The position numbers were made by a program, and so were the translations under genes. Of a stretch of 64,000 nt of DNA, positions 26,135 to 35,900 are shown piece after piece (position 1 is the stretch's first letter; the number at the start of each line of letters is the position of its first letter). The notes under the pieces were generated by a model. It saw nothing but the letters and a program-made list of their open reading frames with translations. It was not told the DNA's origin and ran no database searches. The stretch spans positions 1-64,000 of the forward strand of contig JAISPG010000060.1 of assembly GCA_031275085.1 (NCBI GenBank), written 5' to 3'. This stretch comes from Bacteroidales bacterium. Its GTDB lineage: Bacteria > Bacteroidota > Bacteroidia > Bacteroidales > ML635J-15.

Positions 26135-26169
26135 TTGTTATAAAAAAAACAATGTTATTAGCGTAACAA
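26135..26169 (-). promoter_or_regulatory. Two end-to-end Rex-like operators
   Basis: Compared with the published Rex consensus TTGTTAAnnnnTTAACAA, 26135-26152 (TTGTTATAAAAAAAACAA) matches 11 of 14 defined positions and 26152-26169 (ATGTTATTAGCGTAACAA) also 11 of 14. The two sites share one base. They overlap the spacer and -33 of the operon promoter, where repressor binding would block transcription. A rex gene lies in the same run. Confidence 0.6.
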
Positions 26170-26347
26170 TTAACAAATAAAATATATAAAAGGTGTGAAA
26201 TTATTTCATATGATATTTTTAAATGTTTGAAGTAATTTAGAGAATATTGATTAATTAACAAATTTCAGGATAAACTTGTTTAAATCACTGTAGAAGAAGG
26301 TCTTTATTATTGGATGCAAATTCTCTTTTTGTTGAAATATAAGTAAA

Positions 26348-26512
26348 ATGGAATTTATTGATATTAATGGAATAATTTTAAAACCAATTACAATAAAACA
26401 AGACAAAGAAAACAGTGTGAATGTTTCTGATTTAGTCAGGTTTTTTTATTTTGTTAAATTTTTCATTGGCGAATGTGGAATAACTAAAAGTGACTTAAAA
26501 ATAATTTTGTAA
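26348..26512 (+). CDS. Possible small protein, 54 residues
   Basis: An ATG-started frame encodes a 54-residue peptide beginning MEFIDINGIILKPITIKQDK, with an aromatic stretch VRFFYFVKFFIGECG in the second half. It ends 28 bases before the rpsU -7 box. No clear ribosome-binding site or family. The composition is protein-like, but a chance ORF cannot be excluded. Confidence 0.25.
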   Translation: MEFIDINGIILKPITIKQDKENSVNVSDLVRFFYFVKFFIGECGITKSDLKIIL

Positions 26513-26516
26513 AAAA

Positions 26517-26547
26517 TTTGCTGTGAATTTAATTTTATGTAACTTTG
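26517..26547 (+). promoter_or_regulatory. Consensus promoter of rpsU
   Basis: TTTG at 26517-26520 and TAACTTTG at 26540-26547 are separated by exactly 19 bases, a full match to the Bacteroidota housekeeping consensus. The leader to the rpsU ATG is about 50 bases. Confidence 0.85.
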
Positions 26548-26601
26548 CACTCCTGTTTTCAGGAATTGATAAAATAAATAAAAATTTAATTTAAACAAGA
26601 A

Positions 26602-26799
26602 ATGATAATAGTACCAGTAAAAGAAGGCGAAAATATTGACAGAGCCTTAAAACGTTTTAAAAGAAAATTTGAAAAAACAGGTGTAGTAAAAGAATTAAGA
26701 AGACGTCAGGCTTTTGAAAAACCGTCTATTACAAATCGTCAGCAGAGATTGCATGCAATTTATGTTCAACGTTTACAAAGCCAACAGGAAAATAATTAA
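26602..26799 (+). CDS. rpsU: 30S ribosomal protein S21
   Basis: 65 residues, small and highly basic (KRFKRKFEKTGVVKELRRRQAFEKPS), typical of Bacteroidota S21, which binds near the 3' end of 16S rRNA at translation initiation. It follows the strongest promoter in the window and is followed after 72 bases by a xer recombinase gene and hpf, so three genes may share the promoter. Confidence 0.96.
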   Translation: MIIVPVKEGENIDRALKRFKRKFEKTGVVKELRRRQAFEKPSITNRQQRLHAIYVQRLQSQQENN

Positions 26800-26871
26800 A
26801 AAATTTTAACATTTTTTTGTAACCTAAAAGATCTTTTTTCGTAACAAGATAAAAATATTTGGGAAAAAGAG

Positions 26872-27762
26872 ATGGAGATAGAATCTTTTGTCAAGTATCT
26901 TAAATACGAAAAAAGATATTCCGAACATACAGTAAAGGCATATGAAACTGATATATATCAGTTTCATAATTTTATTTATACGGATCAGAAAAAACCTTTA
27001 AGTTCTGAGTTATTGGAGTATAACAATATACGCCTTTGGATGGTTAAACTTAAATCTGATGGTTTATCTTCACGTTCTATAAATCGAAAACTTTCAAGTT
27101 TAAAAAGATATGTTAATTATTTGCTTAAGCAGGGAAAAATAGATAATGACCCTTTGGCAAAGATAATTAATCCCAAAAACAACAAAAGGCTTCCTGAATT
27201 CGTTCAGGAAAAACAGATGAACAAATTAGAGGACCTATCTGTTTTTAAAGAAGGGTTTTCAGGAATAAGGGACAGGTTTATGCTGGAGCTTTTTTACAAT
27301 ACCGGAATGCGTTTGTCAGAATTGATTAATATAAAGCATGGCGATATGGATTTAATGGCTGGGGCGGTTAAAATATTAGGAAAAAGAAATAAAGAAAGAA
27401 TTTCTCCTTTAAATAATTATACCATTAATATATATAAAGAATATTTGGTGGCAAAGAAAGAAATGGACTTTTCGGTAGATAAGAATTCTTATCTGATTGT
27501 TACCGATAAAGGAAATAAATTATATGAGAAGTTTGTATACCGTAAGGTTGTTCATTATTTGAGTTTTGTAACAGAAATTGATAAAAAAAGTCCACATGTT
27601 TTACGTCATACTTTTGCAACTCATATGCTTAATAATGGAGCGGATTTGAATGCTATAAAAGAATTGTTAGGACATTCAAGCCTGGCTGCAACTCAGGTAT
27701 ATACTCATAATACGTTTAAAAAAATAAAAGAAATTTATAAACAAGCTCATCCCAGAGCATAA
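26872..27762 (+). CDS. Tyrosine recombinase XerC/XerD type
   Basis: 296 residues. N-terminal SAM-like domain (YEKRYSEHTVKAYETDIYQF) and C-terminal catalytic domain with TGMRLSEL, HVLRHTFATHML, LLGHSSLAATQVYTH and the nucleophile Y277. The length and lack of extensions fit the chromosomal dimer-resolution enzymes XerC/XerD rather than a phage or transposon integrase. Its place between rpsU and hpf also fits a housekeeping role. Which Xer paralogue it is cannot be told by eye. Confidence 0.92.
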   Translation: MEIESFVKYLKYEKRYSEHTVKAYETDIYQFHNFIYTDQKKPLSSELLEYNNIRLWMVKLKSDGLSSRSINRKLSSLKRYVNYLLKQGKIDNDPLAKIINPKNNKRLPEFVQEKQMNKLEDLSVFKEGFSGIRDRFMLELFYNTGMRLSELINIKHGDMDLMAGAVKILGKRNKERISPLNNYTINIYKEYLVAKKEMDFSVDKNSYLIVTDKGNKLYEKFVYRKVVHYLSFVTEIDKKSPHVLRHTFATHMLNNGADLNAIKELLGHSSLAATQVYTHNTFKKIKEIYKQAHPRA

Positions 27763-27777
27763 AGAAAGGAGTACATT

Positions 27778-28077
27778 ATGAACATAAAAATTCAATCAGT
27801 GCATTTTGATGCCGACAAAAAGTTATTAGAATTTATAGAAAACAAAGTGGAGAAACTTTCACAAGTCGCTGATGATATAATGCTGGCAGAAGTAGTTTTA
27901 CGTTTGGAAAATTCGGAAACTAATGAAAATAAGGTAGCAGAAATTCGTATTGATATTCCACATGCTTCAGATATTTTTGCCCGTCGTCAAACAAAATCAT
28001 TTGAAGAATCTATTGATTTAGCAACAGATGCATTGCGTCGTCAGTTAAGGAGATTTAAACAAAAACAACGCGGATAA
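27778..28077 (+). CDS. hpf: Ribosome hibernation-promoting factor, short form (HPF/RaiA)
   Basis: 99 residues with the S30AE fold pattern: HFDADKKLLEFIENKVEKLS, a central VVLRLEN strand and IDIPHASDIFARRQ, ending in a basic tail. Short HPF forms bind the 30S subunit and inactivate ribosomes in stationary phase. It has a clear Shine-Dalgarno sequence (AAGGAG) 6 bases before the ATG, unusual in this phylum. Separated by 15 bases from the recombinase gene. Confidence 0.93.
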   Translation: MNIKIQSVHFDADKKLLEFIENKVEKLSQVADDIMLAEVVLRLENSETNENKVAEIRIDIPHASDIFARRQTKSFEESIDLATDALRRQLRRFKQKQRG

Positions 28078-28184
28078 AAAAAAGTTAAAAAAAATCGTAA
28101 AAAAATTTGATTAGAAAAAAATAATTTATACATTTGCAGACCTTTTAGAAAGGGAAGTTCTTTAAAATGTATGAATTTATTTTG

Positions 28185-28260
28185 GCCGATGTAGCTCAGT
28201 TGGTAGAGCAGCTGATTTGTAATCAGCCGGTCGGCGGTTCGAGTCCGTCCATCGGCTCCA
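28185..28260 (+). tRNA. tRNA-Thr (anticodon TGT)
   Basis: Acceptor GCCGATG pairs with CATCGGC, anticodon stem CTGAT/ATCAG with loop TTTGTAA, T-arm GGTTCGAGTCC, and an encoded CCA end. First of four tRNAs in a row. Confidence 0.95.
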
Positions 28261-28269
28261 AAATATGTT

Positions 28270-28352
28270 GGGGAGATACCAAAGTGGCCAACTGGAGCAG
28301 ACTGTAAATCTGTTGTCGTACGACTTCGGAGGTTCGAATCCTTCTCTCCCCA
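28270..28352 (+). tRNA. tRNA-Tyr (anticodon GTA)
   Basis: Acceptor GGGGAGA pairs with TCTCCCC, anticodon loop CTGTAAA on stem GCAGA/TCTGT, and a long class II variable arm as expected for tRNA-Tyr. CCA is not encoded. Confidence 0.94.
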
Positions 28353-28363
28353 CTGCTAAGTAT

Positions 28364-28437
<74 letters not shown>

Positions 28438-28445
28438 AACTAGGT

Positions 28446-28517
<72 letters not shown>

Positions 28518-28568
28518 CAATTTTTTGAGTATAATGTTTAATTTTAATTTATTAATATTTTTTAAGCC

Positions 28569-29756
28569 ATGGCTAAAGAAAAATTTGAAAGGTCGAAACC
28601 ACACGTAAATATTGGTACCATTGGACACGTTGACCATGGTAAGACCACTTTAACTTCTGCAATTACTAAAGTATTGGCAAAAAAAGGATTTGCATCTGTA
28701 ATGGATTTTGATTCGATTGATAATGCTCCTGAAGAAAAAGAAAGAGGTATAACAATTAACACATCTCACGTTGAGTATCAAACCGAAAATCGTCACTATG
28801 CACACGTTGACTGTCCAGGTCACGCTGACTATGTGAAAAATATGGTAACTGGTGCTGCTCAGATGGACGGTGCAATTCTTGTTGTTGCCGCTACAGACGG
28901 ACCTATGCCTCAAACTCGTGAACATATCCTTTTAGCTCGTCAGGTAAACGTTCCTAAAATCGTTGTTTTCCTTAATAAAGTTGATATGGTTGACGACGAA
29001 GAATTACTTGAGTTAGTTGAAATGGAAGTTCGTGAATTATTGAGTTTTTATGAATTTGAAGGTGATAATGGACCAGTAATCAGAGGTTCAGCTTTAGGCG
29101 CATTGAATGGAGAACCACAATGGGAAGCTAAAGTTGAAGAACTTATGGATGCTGTTGATGCATGGATTCCAATTCCTCCGCGTGATAATGAAAAACCTTT
29201 CTTAATGCCTGTTGAAGACGTATTTTCAATCACAGGTCGTGGTACTGTAGCTACAGGCCGTATTGAAACAGGTGTTGTTAATACCGGCGATGAAGTTCAT
29301 ATCATAGGATTAGGTGCTGAAGCACGTAAGACAGTTGTGACTGGTGTTGAAATGTTCCGTAAAATCTTAGATAGAGGCGAAGCTGGTGATAACGTTGGAT
29401 TATTACTAAGAGGTGTTGATAAAGATGAGATTAAGAGAGGACAAGTAATTGCTGCTCCGGGAACAATTAAACCTCATACTAAATTCAAAGCTGAGATTTA
29501 TGTTTTGAAAAAAGAAGAAGGTGGTCGCCATACTCCATTCCATAATAATTATCGTCCTCAGTTTTTCTTGAGAACATTGGATATTACAGGAGAAATTTCT
29601 CTTCCGGAAGGAGTTCAGATGGTTATGCCTGGTGATAATGTAACTATCACAGTTGAATTAATTTATCCTGTTGCTTGTAACGTAGGTCTTCGTTTTGCAA
29701 TTCGCGAAGGAGGAAGAACCGTTGGAGCTGGTCAGATAACTGAAATTTTAGACTAA
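28569..29756 (+). CDS. tuf: Elongation factor Tu
   Basis: 395 residues. GTP-binding motifs GHVDHGKT (P-loop), DCPGHADY (G3) and NKVDMVD (G4) are intact, as is the RGITI effector loop; domains 2 and 3 follow. It delivers aminoacyl-tRNA to the ribosome. It sits between the tRNA cluster and tRNA-Trp, the normal Bacteroidota order. A hairpin just downstream may end or process its transcript. Confidence 0.99.
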   Translation: MAKEKFERSKPHVNIGTIGHVDHGKTTLTSAITKVLAKKGFASVMDFDSIDNAPEEKERGITINTSHVEYQTENRHYAHVDCPGHADYVKNMVTGAAQMDGAILVVAATDGPMPQTREHILLARQVNVPKIVVFLNKVDMVDDEELLELVEMEVRELLSFYEFEGDNGPVIRGSALGALNGEPQWEAKVEELMDAVDAWIPIPPRDNEKPFLMPVEDVFSITGRGTVATGRIETGVVNTGDEVHIIGLGAEARKTVVTGVEMFRKILDRGEAGDNVGLLLRGVDKDEIKRGQVIAAPGTIKPHTKFKAEIYVLKKEEGGRHTPFHNNYRPQFFLRTLDITGEISLPEGVQMVMPGDNVTITVELIYPVACNVGLRFAIREGGRTVGAGQITEILD

Positions 29757-29776
29757 TTTTAAATATTAAAGTAGGG

Positions 29777-29797
29777 AAGATACTTTTTAAGTATCTT
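29777..29797 (+). terminator. Hairpin between tuf and tRNA-Trp
   Basis: Perfect 9-bp inverted repeat AAGATACTT and AAGTATCTT with a three-base loop, followed by GCTTACTTTTT. It may be a weak terminator or an RNA processing site that releases tRNA-Trp and the tuf message. Confidence 0.55.
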
Positions 29798-29808
29798 GCT
29801 TACTTTTT

Positions 29809-29881
29809 ACGGGTGTAGCTCAGTTGGTAGAGCACTAGTCTCCAAAACTAGGTGTCGGGCGTTCGAGTCGCTCCTCCCGTG
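29809..29881 (+). tRNA. tRNA-Trp (anticodon CCA)
   Basis: Acceptor ACGGGTG pairs with CTCCCGT with one T-T mismatch, anticodon stem CTAGT/ACTAG with loop CTCCAAA, and T-arm GCGTTCGAGTCGC. Its place between tuf and secE is conserved in Bacteroidota. Confidence 0.94.
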
Positions 29882-29918
29882 CTAAAAAGTTATACGAAAG
29901 ATCGAAAGATAAAATATA

Positions 29919-30113
29919 ATGAGTAAAATAAAAACTTATTTTGTTGAAACGTACAATGAACTGGTTTATAAGGTTACATGGCCAAAATGGTCAGAACTGC
30001 AAAGCAGTGCAATTGTCGTTATGGTTGCTTCCTTAATATTCGCCGTGTTAATATTTTCAATGGATTTTATTTTTAAAGAATTACTTGAGATTATCTACGG
30101 ATTGTTTTATTAA
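29919..30113 (+). CDS. secE: Preprotein translocase subunit SecE
   Basis: 64 residues: an amphipathic N-terminal helix (YFVETYNELVYKVTWPKWSEL) with the conserved KVTWP turn, then one membrane helix (AIVVMVASLIFAVLIFSMDF). It clamps SecY in the Sec channel. Immediately upstream of nusG, as usual. Confidence 0.96.
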   Translation: MSKIKTYFVETYNELVYKVTWPKWSELQSSAIVVMVASLIFAVLIFSMDFIFKELLEIIYGLFY

Positions 30114-30133
30114 ACCAAAAGTGTTGTTGGGAT

Positions 30134-30679
30134 ATGGCAGAAATTGAAAAAAAATGGTATGTTGTTCGTGCCCTTAGCGGAAAAGAAAAAAAGGTGAAAG
30201 AGTACCTTGAAACCGAAATTAATAAGCTGGGGTTGACAGATCAGGTATCTCAGGTACTTATTCCAACAGAGAAGGTCTATCAGGTACGAAAAGGAAAACC
30301 TATCCATAAGGAAAGAAGTTTTTTTCCGGGTTATATACTTATATATGCTGCTTTGGACGGTGAAACTGAGCATATAATAAAAGGTATAACGGGAGTAATA
30401 GGATTCTTAGGTACAAAAGATGGGCAAGCTATACCATTAAGAAATGATGAAGTTGCCAGGATCCTTGGTAAAGTTGATGAATTAGCAGAAGGACGCGAAG
30501 AAGTTAATGTTCCATATTATGTTGGAGAACCGGTAAAGGTTATTGACGGTCCTTTTAATGGTTTTAGTGGTATAGTAGAAGAAGTGTATGATGAGAAGAA
30601 AAAACTGAAGGTTATGGTTAAAATATTTGGCCGTAAAACACCTATAGAACTTCGATTTATACAAGTTGAAAAAGAATAA
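30134..30679 (+). CDS. nusG: Transcription termination/antitermination factor NusG
   Basis: 181 residues. N-terminal NGN domain (KKWYVVRALSGKEKKVKEYL, then RSFFPGYILI) and a C-terminal KOW domain (GEPVKVIDGPFNGFSGIVEE). It binds RNA polymerase and couples it to ribosomes or Rho. It lies 20 bases after secE and 27 before rplK in the transcription-translation operon. Confidence 0.98.
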   Translation: MAEIEKKWYVVRALSGKEKKVKEYLETEINKLGLTDQVSQVLIPTEKVYQVRKGKPIHKERSFFPGYILIYAALDGETEHIIKGITGVIGFLGTKDGQAIPLRNDEVARILGKVDELAEGREEVNVPYYVGEPVKVIDGPFNGFSGIVEEVYDEKKKLKVMVKIFGRKTPIELRFIQVEKE

Positions 30680-30706
30680 TCTTTTATTTTTTTAAGTAAA
30701 AAGTTT

Positions 30707-31153
30707 ATGGCAAAACAAATTGGTGGTTTTATTAAACTGCAAATTAAAGGAGGTGCAGCAAATCCATCTCCACCGGTTGGTCCAGCTTTAGGTTCAAAAG
30801 GTTTAAATATCATGGAGTTTTGTAAACAATTTAATGGCAGAACTCAGGAATTAGCTGGTAAGGTATTACCTGTAGTAATAACTTATTATAGTGATAAATC
30901 TTTTGATTTTATAGTTAAGACTCCTCCGGTTGCTGTTCAACTAATGGAAATTGCAAACGTAAAAAAAGGTTCAGCCGAGCCTAACAGAGCAAAAGTTGGT
31001 TCTATTACATGGGATCAGGTTAAGACTATTGCTGAAGGTAAAATGGTTGACTTAAATGCATTTACATTAGAATCAGCAGTGAGCATGGTTGCAGGTACAG
31101 CTAGAAGTATGGGGATCGCTATAAAAGGAGAATCTCCGATTAAAAATAATTAA
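30707..31153 (+). CDS. rplK: 50S ribosomal protein L11
   Basis: 148 residues with the N-terminal [20 protein letters not shown] and C-terminal rRNA-binding domain ending in [10 protein letters not shown]. It forms the GTPase-associated stalk base. Gene order nusG-rplK-rplA is standard. Confidence 0.99.
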   Translation: MAKQIGGFIKLQIKGGAANPSPPVGPALGSKGLNIMEFCKQFNGRTQELAGKVLPVVITYYSDKSFDFIVKTPPVAVQLMEIANVKKGSAEPNRAKVGSITWDQVKTIAEGKMVDLNAFTLESAVSMVAGTARSMGIAIKGESPIKNN

Positions 31154-31166
31154 AGTACTTTTTGAA

Positions 31167-31859
31167 ATGGCAAAAATTAGCAAAAAAAGAAAAGACGCTT
31201 TAGCTAAAGTAGAAACGGGCAAGAAGTACGATATCCAGGAAGCTGCAAATCTAGTAAAAGAAATTACTTATACTAAATTTGATGCATCAGTAGATATAGA
31301 TGTTCGTCTTGGGGTAGACCCACGTAAAGCTAATCAAATGGTGAGAGGTATTACTACATTACCACACGGAACAGGAAAGCAAATACGTGTTTTGGTTTTA
31401 TGTACTCCGGACAAAGAACAGGAAGCTAAAGATGCCGGAGCTGATTACGTTGGTTTAGATGATTATATTGATAAAATTGCTCAGGGATGGACAGATATTG
31501 ATATAATTATAACTATGCCTCAAGTAATGGCAAAAATCGGAAAACTTGGTAGAATTTTAGGCCCCAGAGGTCTTATGCCAAACCCGAAAACCGGTACAGT
31601 AACAATGGATATCGGAAAAGCTGTCGAAGATGTAAAGAAGGGTAAAATAGATTTCAAAGTGGACAAGTATGGTATAATACATGCTGGTATTGGAAGAGTT
31701 TCTTTTGATGCAGGTAAAATTGTTGATAATGCAACAGAAATTATACAAACCATCATAAAGTTAAAACCAACTGCGGCAAAAGGTACTTATGTAAAAAGTA
31801 TATACCTTTCAAGTACTATGAGTCCGGGAATTGAAATCGATCCTAAATCAATTAATTAG
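31167..31859 (+). CDS. rplA: 50S ribosomal protein L1
   Basis: 230 residues with the L1 signatures [14 protein letters not shown] and [18 protein letters not shown]. It forms the mobile L1 stalk and in many bacteria represses its own operon by binding the mRNA; no operator could be assigned here. It starts 13 bases after rplK. Confidence 0.99.
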   Translation: MAKISKKRKDALAKVETGKKYDIQEAANLVKEITYTKFDASVDIDVRLGVDPRKANQMVRGITTLPHGTGKQIRVLVLCTPDKEQEAKDAGADYVGLDDYIDKIAQGWTDIDIIITMPQVMAKIGKLGRILGPRGLMPNPKTGTVTMDIGKAVEDVKKGKIDFKVDKYGIIHAGIGRVSFDAGKIVDNATEIIQTIIKLKPTAAKGTYVKSIYLSSTMSPGIEIDPKSIN

Positions 31860-31881
31860 TAATTAGAAATTGCCGGTTATT

Positions 31882-32400
31882 ATGAAACGAGAAGATAAAA
31901 ATGCCCTTATCGAAAGCTTAAAATCAACGATTGAAGAATACAGTCATTTTTATTTGGCTGATATTTCAGGACTTGATGCTCAGCAAACTTATGAGCTGCG
32001 TAAAAAGTGTTTCGAGAAAGACATTGAACTGATTGTTGTTAAGAATACATTCTTTAAAAAGGCATTAGAAAGAGCAGAAGGTAATTACGATGAAATTTAC
32101 AGTGTATTAAAAGAAAATACCTCTGTAATGTTTTGTAACGTAGCAAATATACCTGGAAAGCTAATAAAAGAGTTAAATAAAAAAAGTGATAAACCTCTTT
32201 TCAAAGCAGCTTATGCAGAGGAATCTGTTTATGTCGGAGCACATATGCTGGATTCACTTGCAAATCTGAAGTCAAAAGAAGAACTTGTTGGCGATATTAT
32301 CATGTTGTTACAATCACCAATGAAAACAGTTCTTGGACAATTACAATCAGGTAAAAATTTATTGGCAGGTTTAGTAAAAACTTTGTCAGAAAGAGAATAA
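31882..32400 (+). CDS. rplJ: 50S ribosomal protein L10
   Basis: 172 residues from the ATG at 31882. An in-frame TTG at 31870 would add four residues, but MKREDKNALIESLK matches where family members usually begin. N-terminal rRNA-binding domain (FYLADISGLDAQQTYELRK) and C-terminal helix that carries L7/L12 dimers. It lies between rplA and rplL. Confidence 0.97.
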   Translation: MKREDKNALIESLKSTIEEYSHFYLADISGLDAQQTYELRKKCFEKDIELIVVKNTFFKKALERAEGNYDEIYSVLKENTSVMFCNVANIPGKLIKELNKKSDKPLFKAAYAEESVYVGAHMLDSLANLKSKEELVGDIIMLLQSPMKTVLGQLQSGKNLLAGLVKTLSERE

Positions 32401-32434
32401 TAAAAAAAAGTTAAATAAGTAAAATTCAATTAAA

Positions 32435-32818
32435 ATGGCAGATCTTAAGAAGTTAGCAGAAGAATTAGTTAACCTTACTGTTAAGGAAGTAAACGAATTG
32501 GCAGATATTTTAAAAGAAGAGTATGGTATTGAACCAGCAGCAGCTGCAGTAGCAATAGCAGGACCAGTAGCAGGCGGAGCAGGCGAAGCAGCAGGCGAAG
32601 TTGAAAAAACAGATTTTGATGTAATATTAAAATCAGCTGGCGCTCAGAAATTACAAATAGTTAAATTAGTTAAAGAATTAACAGGCTTAGGCCTTAAAGA
32701 AGCTAAAGCCCTTGTTGATGAAGCTCCAAAACCAATTAAAGAAGGAGTTCCAAAAGATGAGGCAAACGCACTTAAAGCTCAATTGGAAGAAGCAGGTGCG
32801 GAAGTCGAACTTAAATAA
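32435..32818 (+). CDS. rplL: 50S ribosomal protein L7/L12
   Basis: 127 residues: N-terminal dimerisation helices ([20 protein letters not shown]), an Ala/Gly-rich hinge and the C-terminal factor-binding domain ([20 protein letters not shown]). It recruits translation factors. Followed by a strong hairpin before rpoB. Confidence 0.99.
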   Translation: MADLKKLAEELVNLTVKEVNELADILKEEYGIEPAAAAVAIAGPVAGGAGEAAGEVEKTDFDVILKSAGAQKLQIVKLVKELTGLGLKEAKALVDEAPKPIKEGVPKDEANALKAQLEEAGAEVELK

Positions 32819-32840
32819 CAGCTTTTGTTGTATAAATTCT

Positions 32841-32871
32841 AGGTTTAAAACCCAAAATGGGTTTTAAACCT
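32841..32871 (+). promoter_or_regulatory. Hairpin between rplL and rpoB (attenuator or processing site)
   Basis: A perfect 13-bp stem, AGGTTTAAAACCC with GGGTTTTAAACCT, loops over AAAAT. It lies in the rplL-rpoB gap, where many bacteria keep a partial terminator or RNase III site that lowers rpoBC expression relative to ribosomal proteins. The following TTCGTTGTT is only weakly T-rich, which favours partial termination or processing. Confidence 0.7.
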
Positions 32872-32911
32872 TTCGTTGTTATTGTTTAGGTTCTTATTTA
32901 ATAAATTCAAA

Positions 32912-35900
32912 ATGACTGTTAATAAAAAGGAAAGAATAAATTTCTCAACCACAAAAAATCAGTTAGAGTATCCTGATTTTTTAGAAATTCAAATAAAATC
33001 ATTTCAAGAATTTTTCCAGCTGGATTCCACAGCAGAACAAAGAAAATCAGAAGGATTATACAAAGTTTTTCAGGAAAATTTTCCAATTACGGACACTAGG
33101 AACAATTTTGTGCTGGAATTTCTAGATTATTCATTGGATCCTCCACGTTATAGTATTGAACAATGTATAGAAAGAGGTTTAACTTATAGTGTTCCGCTAA
33201 AGGCAAAATTAAAGCTGTATTGTACTGATACCGAGCACGAAGATTTTGAAACATCAGTTCAGGATGTTTGGTTAGGCACAGTTCCTTACATGACTCCAAG
33301 CGGCACTTTTGTAATAAATGGTGCTGAAAGAGTCGTTGTATCACAGTTACACAGATCGCCTGGAGTATTCTTTAGTCAGACAATCCATACTAACGGAACA
33401 AAACTTTATTCTGCAAGAATAATTCCTTTTAAAGGATCTTGGATAGAGTTTGCAACTGACATAAACTCAGTTATGTATGCCTATATCGACAGAAAGAAAA
33501 AATCTCCGGTAACAACATTATTGCGAGCTATAGGCTTTGAAAGTGATAAAGATATTCTCGAAATTTTTGACCTTGCCGACGAAATAAAAGTTTCAAAAAC
33601 AGCTTTGAAAAAAATAGTTGGTCGTCGACTGGCTGCAAGAGTATTGAAAACCTGGATAGAAGATTTTGTTGATGAAGATACTGCCGAAGTTGTTTCAATT
33701 GAACGTAATGAAGTCGTTATTGATCGGGAAACAATAATTGATAATCATCATATTGATCTTATTCTCGAATCGGGCGCTAAAACAGTTTTATTACATAAGG
33801 AAAATCAAAAAATCTCGGATTATGCAATAATCTATAATACTTTACAAAAAGATGCATGTAATTCCGAAAAAGAAGCTGTTGTACATATTTACCGTCAGTT
33901 GCGTAATAGTGAACCACCTGATGAAGCAACAGCCAGAGATGTCATAGATAAATTATTCTTCTCAGACAAAAGATATGATCTTGGTGATGTGGGAAGATAC
34001 AGAATAAATAATAAACTAGGATTGGATATTGATCCTGAAATAAAAGTATTAACAAAAGAAGATATCATCGCGATAATAAAATATCTGATTGAATTAATAA
34101 ATTCGAAAGCAGATGTTGATGATATCGACCATTTGAGTAATAGACGTGTACGTACGGTAGGAGAACAATTAGCAAACCAGTTCAGTGTTGGTTTGGCACG
34201 TATGGCACGTACTATAAGAGAAAGAATGAATGTCAGGGATAATGAAGTATTTCATCCTTTGGACCTTATTAATTCAAAGACCTTATCCTCTGTAATAAAT
34301 TCATTCTTTGGAACAAACCAGTTATCTCAGTTTATGGATCAGATAAATCCGATTGCTGAAATAACACATAAAAGAAGAATGTCAGCATTAGGTCCTGGCG
34401 GACTTTCCAGAGAAAGAGCAGGATTTGAGGTTCGTGACGTTCACTTTACACACTATGGACGCTTGTGTCCGATTGAAACTCCGGAAGGTCCTAATATTGG
34501 ACTTATTTCTTCATTATGTGTATATGCAAAAGTTAATACTCTTGGTTTTATTGAAACTCCTTATCGTAGAGTTTCAGATAAAAAAGTAGCACTTAATGAT
34601 ATCGTATATTTAAGTGCAGAGGAAGAAGATTCTAGGATTATTGCACAGGCAAATGCAAAAATTGACGAAGATGGAAATTTTTTGAATCCAAGAGTCAGAG
34701 CACGCGATAATGGAGATTATATTGTTATTGAACCGGATAGATTAGAGCTGATGGATGTTGCTCCTAATCAGATCGCTTCAATTGCAGCTTCTTTGATCCC
34801 ATTTTTAGAGCATGATGATGCAAACCGTGCATTAATGGGCTCTAACATGATGCGCCAGGCTGTACCATTATTAAAACCTGAAGCTCCTATAGTAGGAACA
34901 GGAATTGAACATATGGTTGCCAAAGATTCAAGGATTTTATTGGTTGCAGAAGGAGATGGAGTTGTAGAATATGTTGATGCTGAAAAAATAATTGTCAGGT
35001 ATGAAAGAAGCGAAGAAGAAAAATTCATAAGTTTTACTGATGATGCAAAAACATATTATGTACCTAAATTTCAGAAAACAAATCAAAATACATGTGTAAA
35101 CCTCAAGCCCATTGTAACTAAAGGAGAAAAAGTTACTAAAGGGACTATTCTTACAGAAGGCTATGCTACAGAAGGAGGAGAATTAGCCTTAGGTAGAAAC
35201 CTTAAAGTAGCATTTATGCCATGGAAAGGATATAATTTTGAGGACGCTATAGTAATTAGCGAAAGAATTCTCAGAGAAGACTTCTTTACATCTATTCATA
35301 TTTCGGATTATCAACTTGAGATTCGTGAAACAAAACGAGGTATGGAAGAATTAACTTCCGATATTCCGAATGTAAGCGAACAAGCAACAAAAGATCTTGA
35401 TGAAAATGGTATTATAAGGATAGGTGCTTATGTGAAGCCCGGTGATATCATGATTGGAAAGATTACTCCTAAAGGAGAAAGTGATCCGTCGCCGGAAGAA
35501 AAACTTTTAAGAGCTATTTTCGGAGATAAAGCAGGTGATGCAAAAGATGCATCATTAAAAGCTTCTCCATCTATTAATGGTGTGGTTATTGATAAAAAAC
35601 TTTTCTCAAAAACAGTAAAAGACAGAAAAGTTAAAAATCAGGATAAGTTATTGTTAGAGAATCTTGATTCTCAACAACAGCAAGATACAGCAAAATTGAG
35701 AGGAATTCTTTTAGAAAAATTATTTGTTCTTGTTAATGGAAAAACTTCTCAGGGAGTAAAAGATAATTTTAATAATGATGTAATTCCAAGAGGAGTAAAA
35801 TTCACTCAAAAATTATTAGCGGATCTGGATTTTATAAATATTAATCCGAATAAATGGACTACAGATAAATCCCGTAATGAAACTATATCCAGCTTATTGT

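Larger units (their letters stand above)
26117..26601. other. Divergent intergenic region between hydrogenase-like operon and rpsU
   Basis: About 485 bases. From left to right it holds the hydrogenase operon promoter with Rex-like sites, an AT-rich stretch without visible signals (about 26180-26340), a possible 54-codon ORF and the strong rpsU promoter. Confidence 0.6.

Noticed and set aside
26872-27762. Integrase of a mobile element with attachment site at the nearby tRNAs
   Set aside because: The recombinase has the plain XerC/XerD form, lies between rpsU and hpf, and no direct repeat of a tRNA 3' end was seen.
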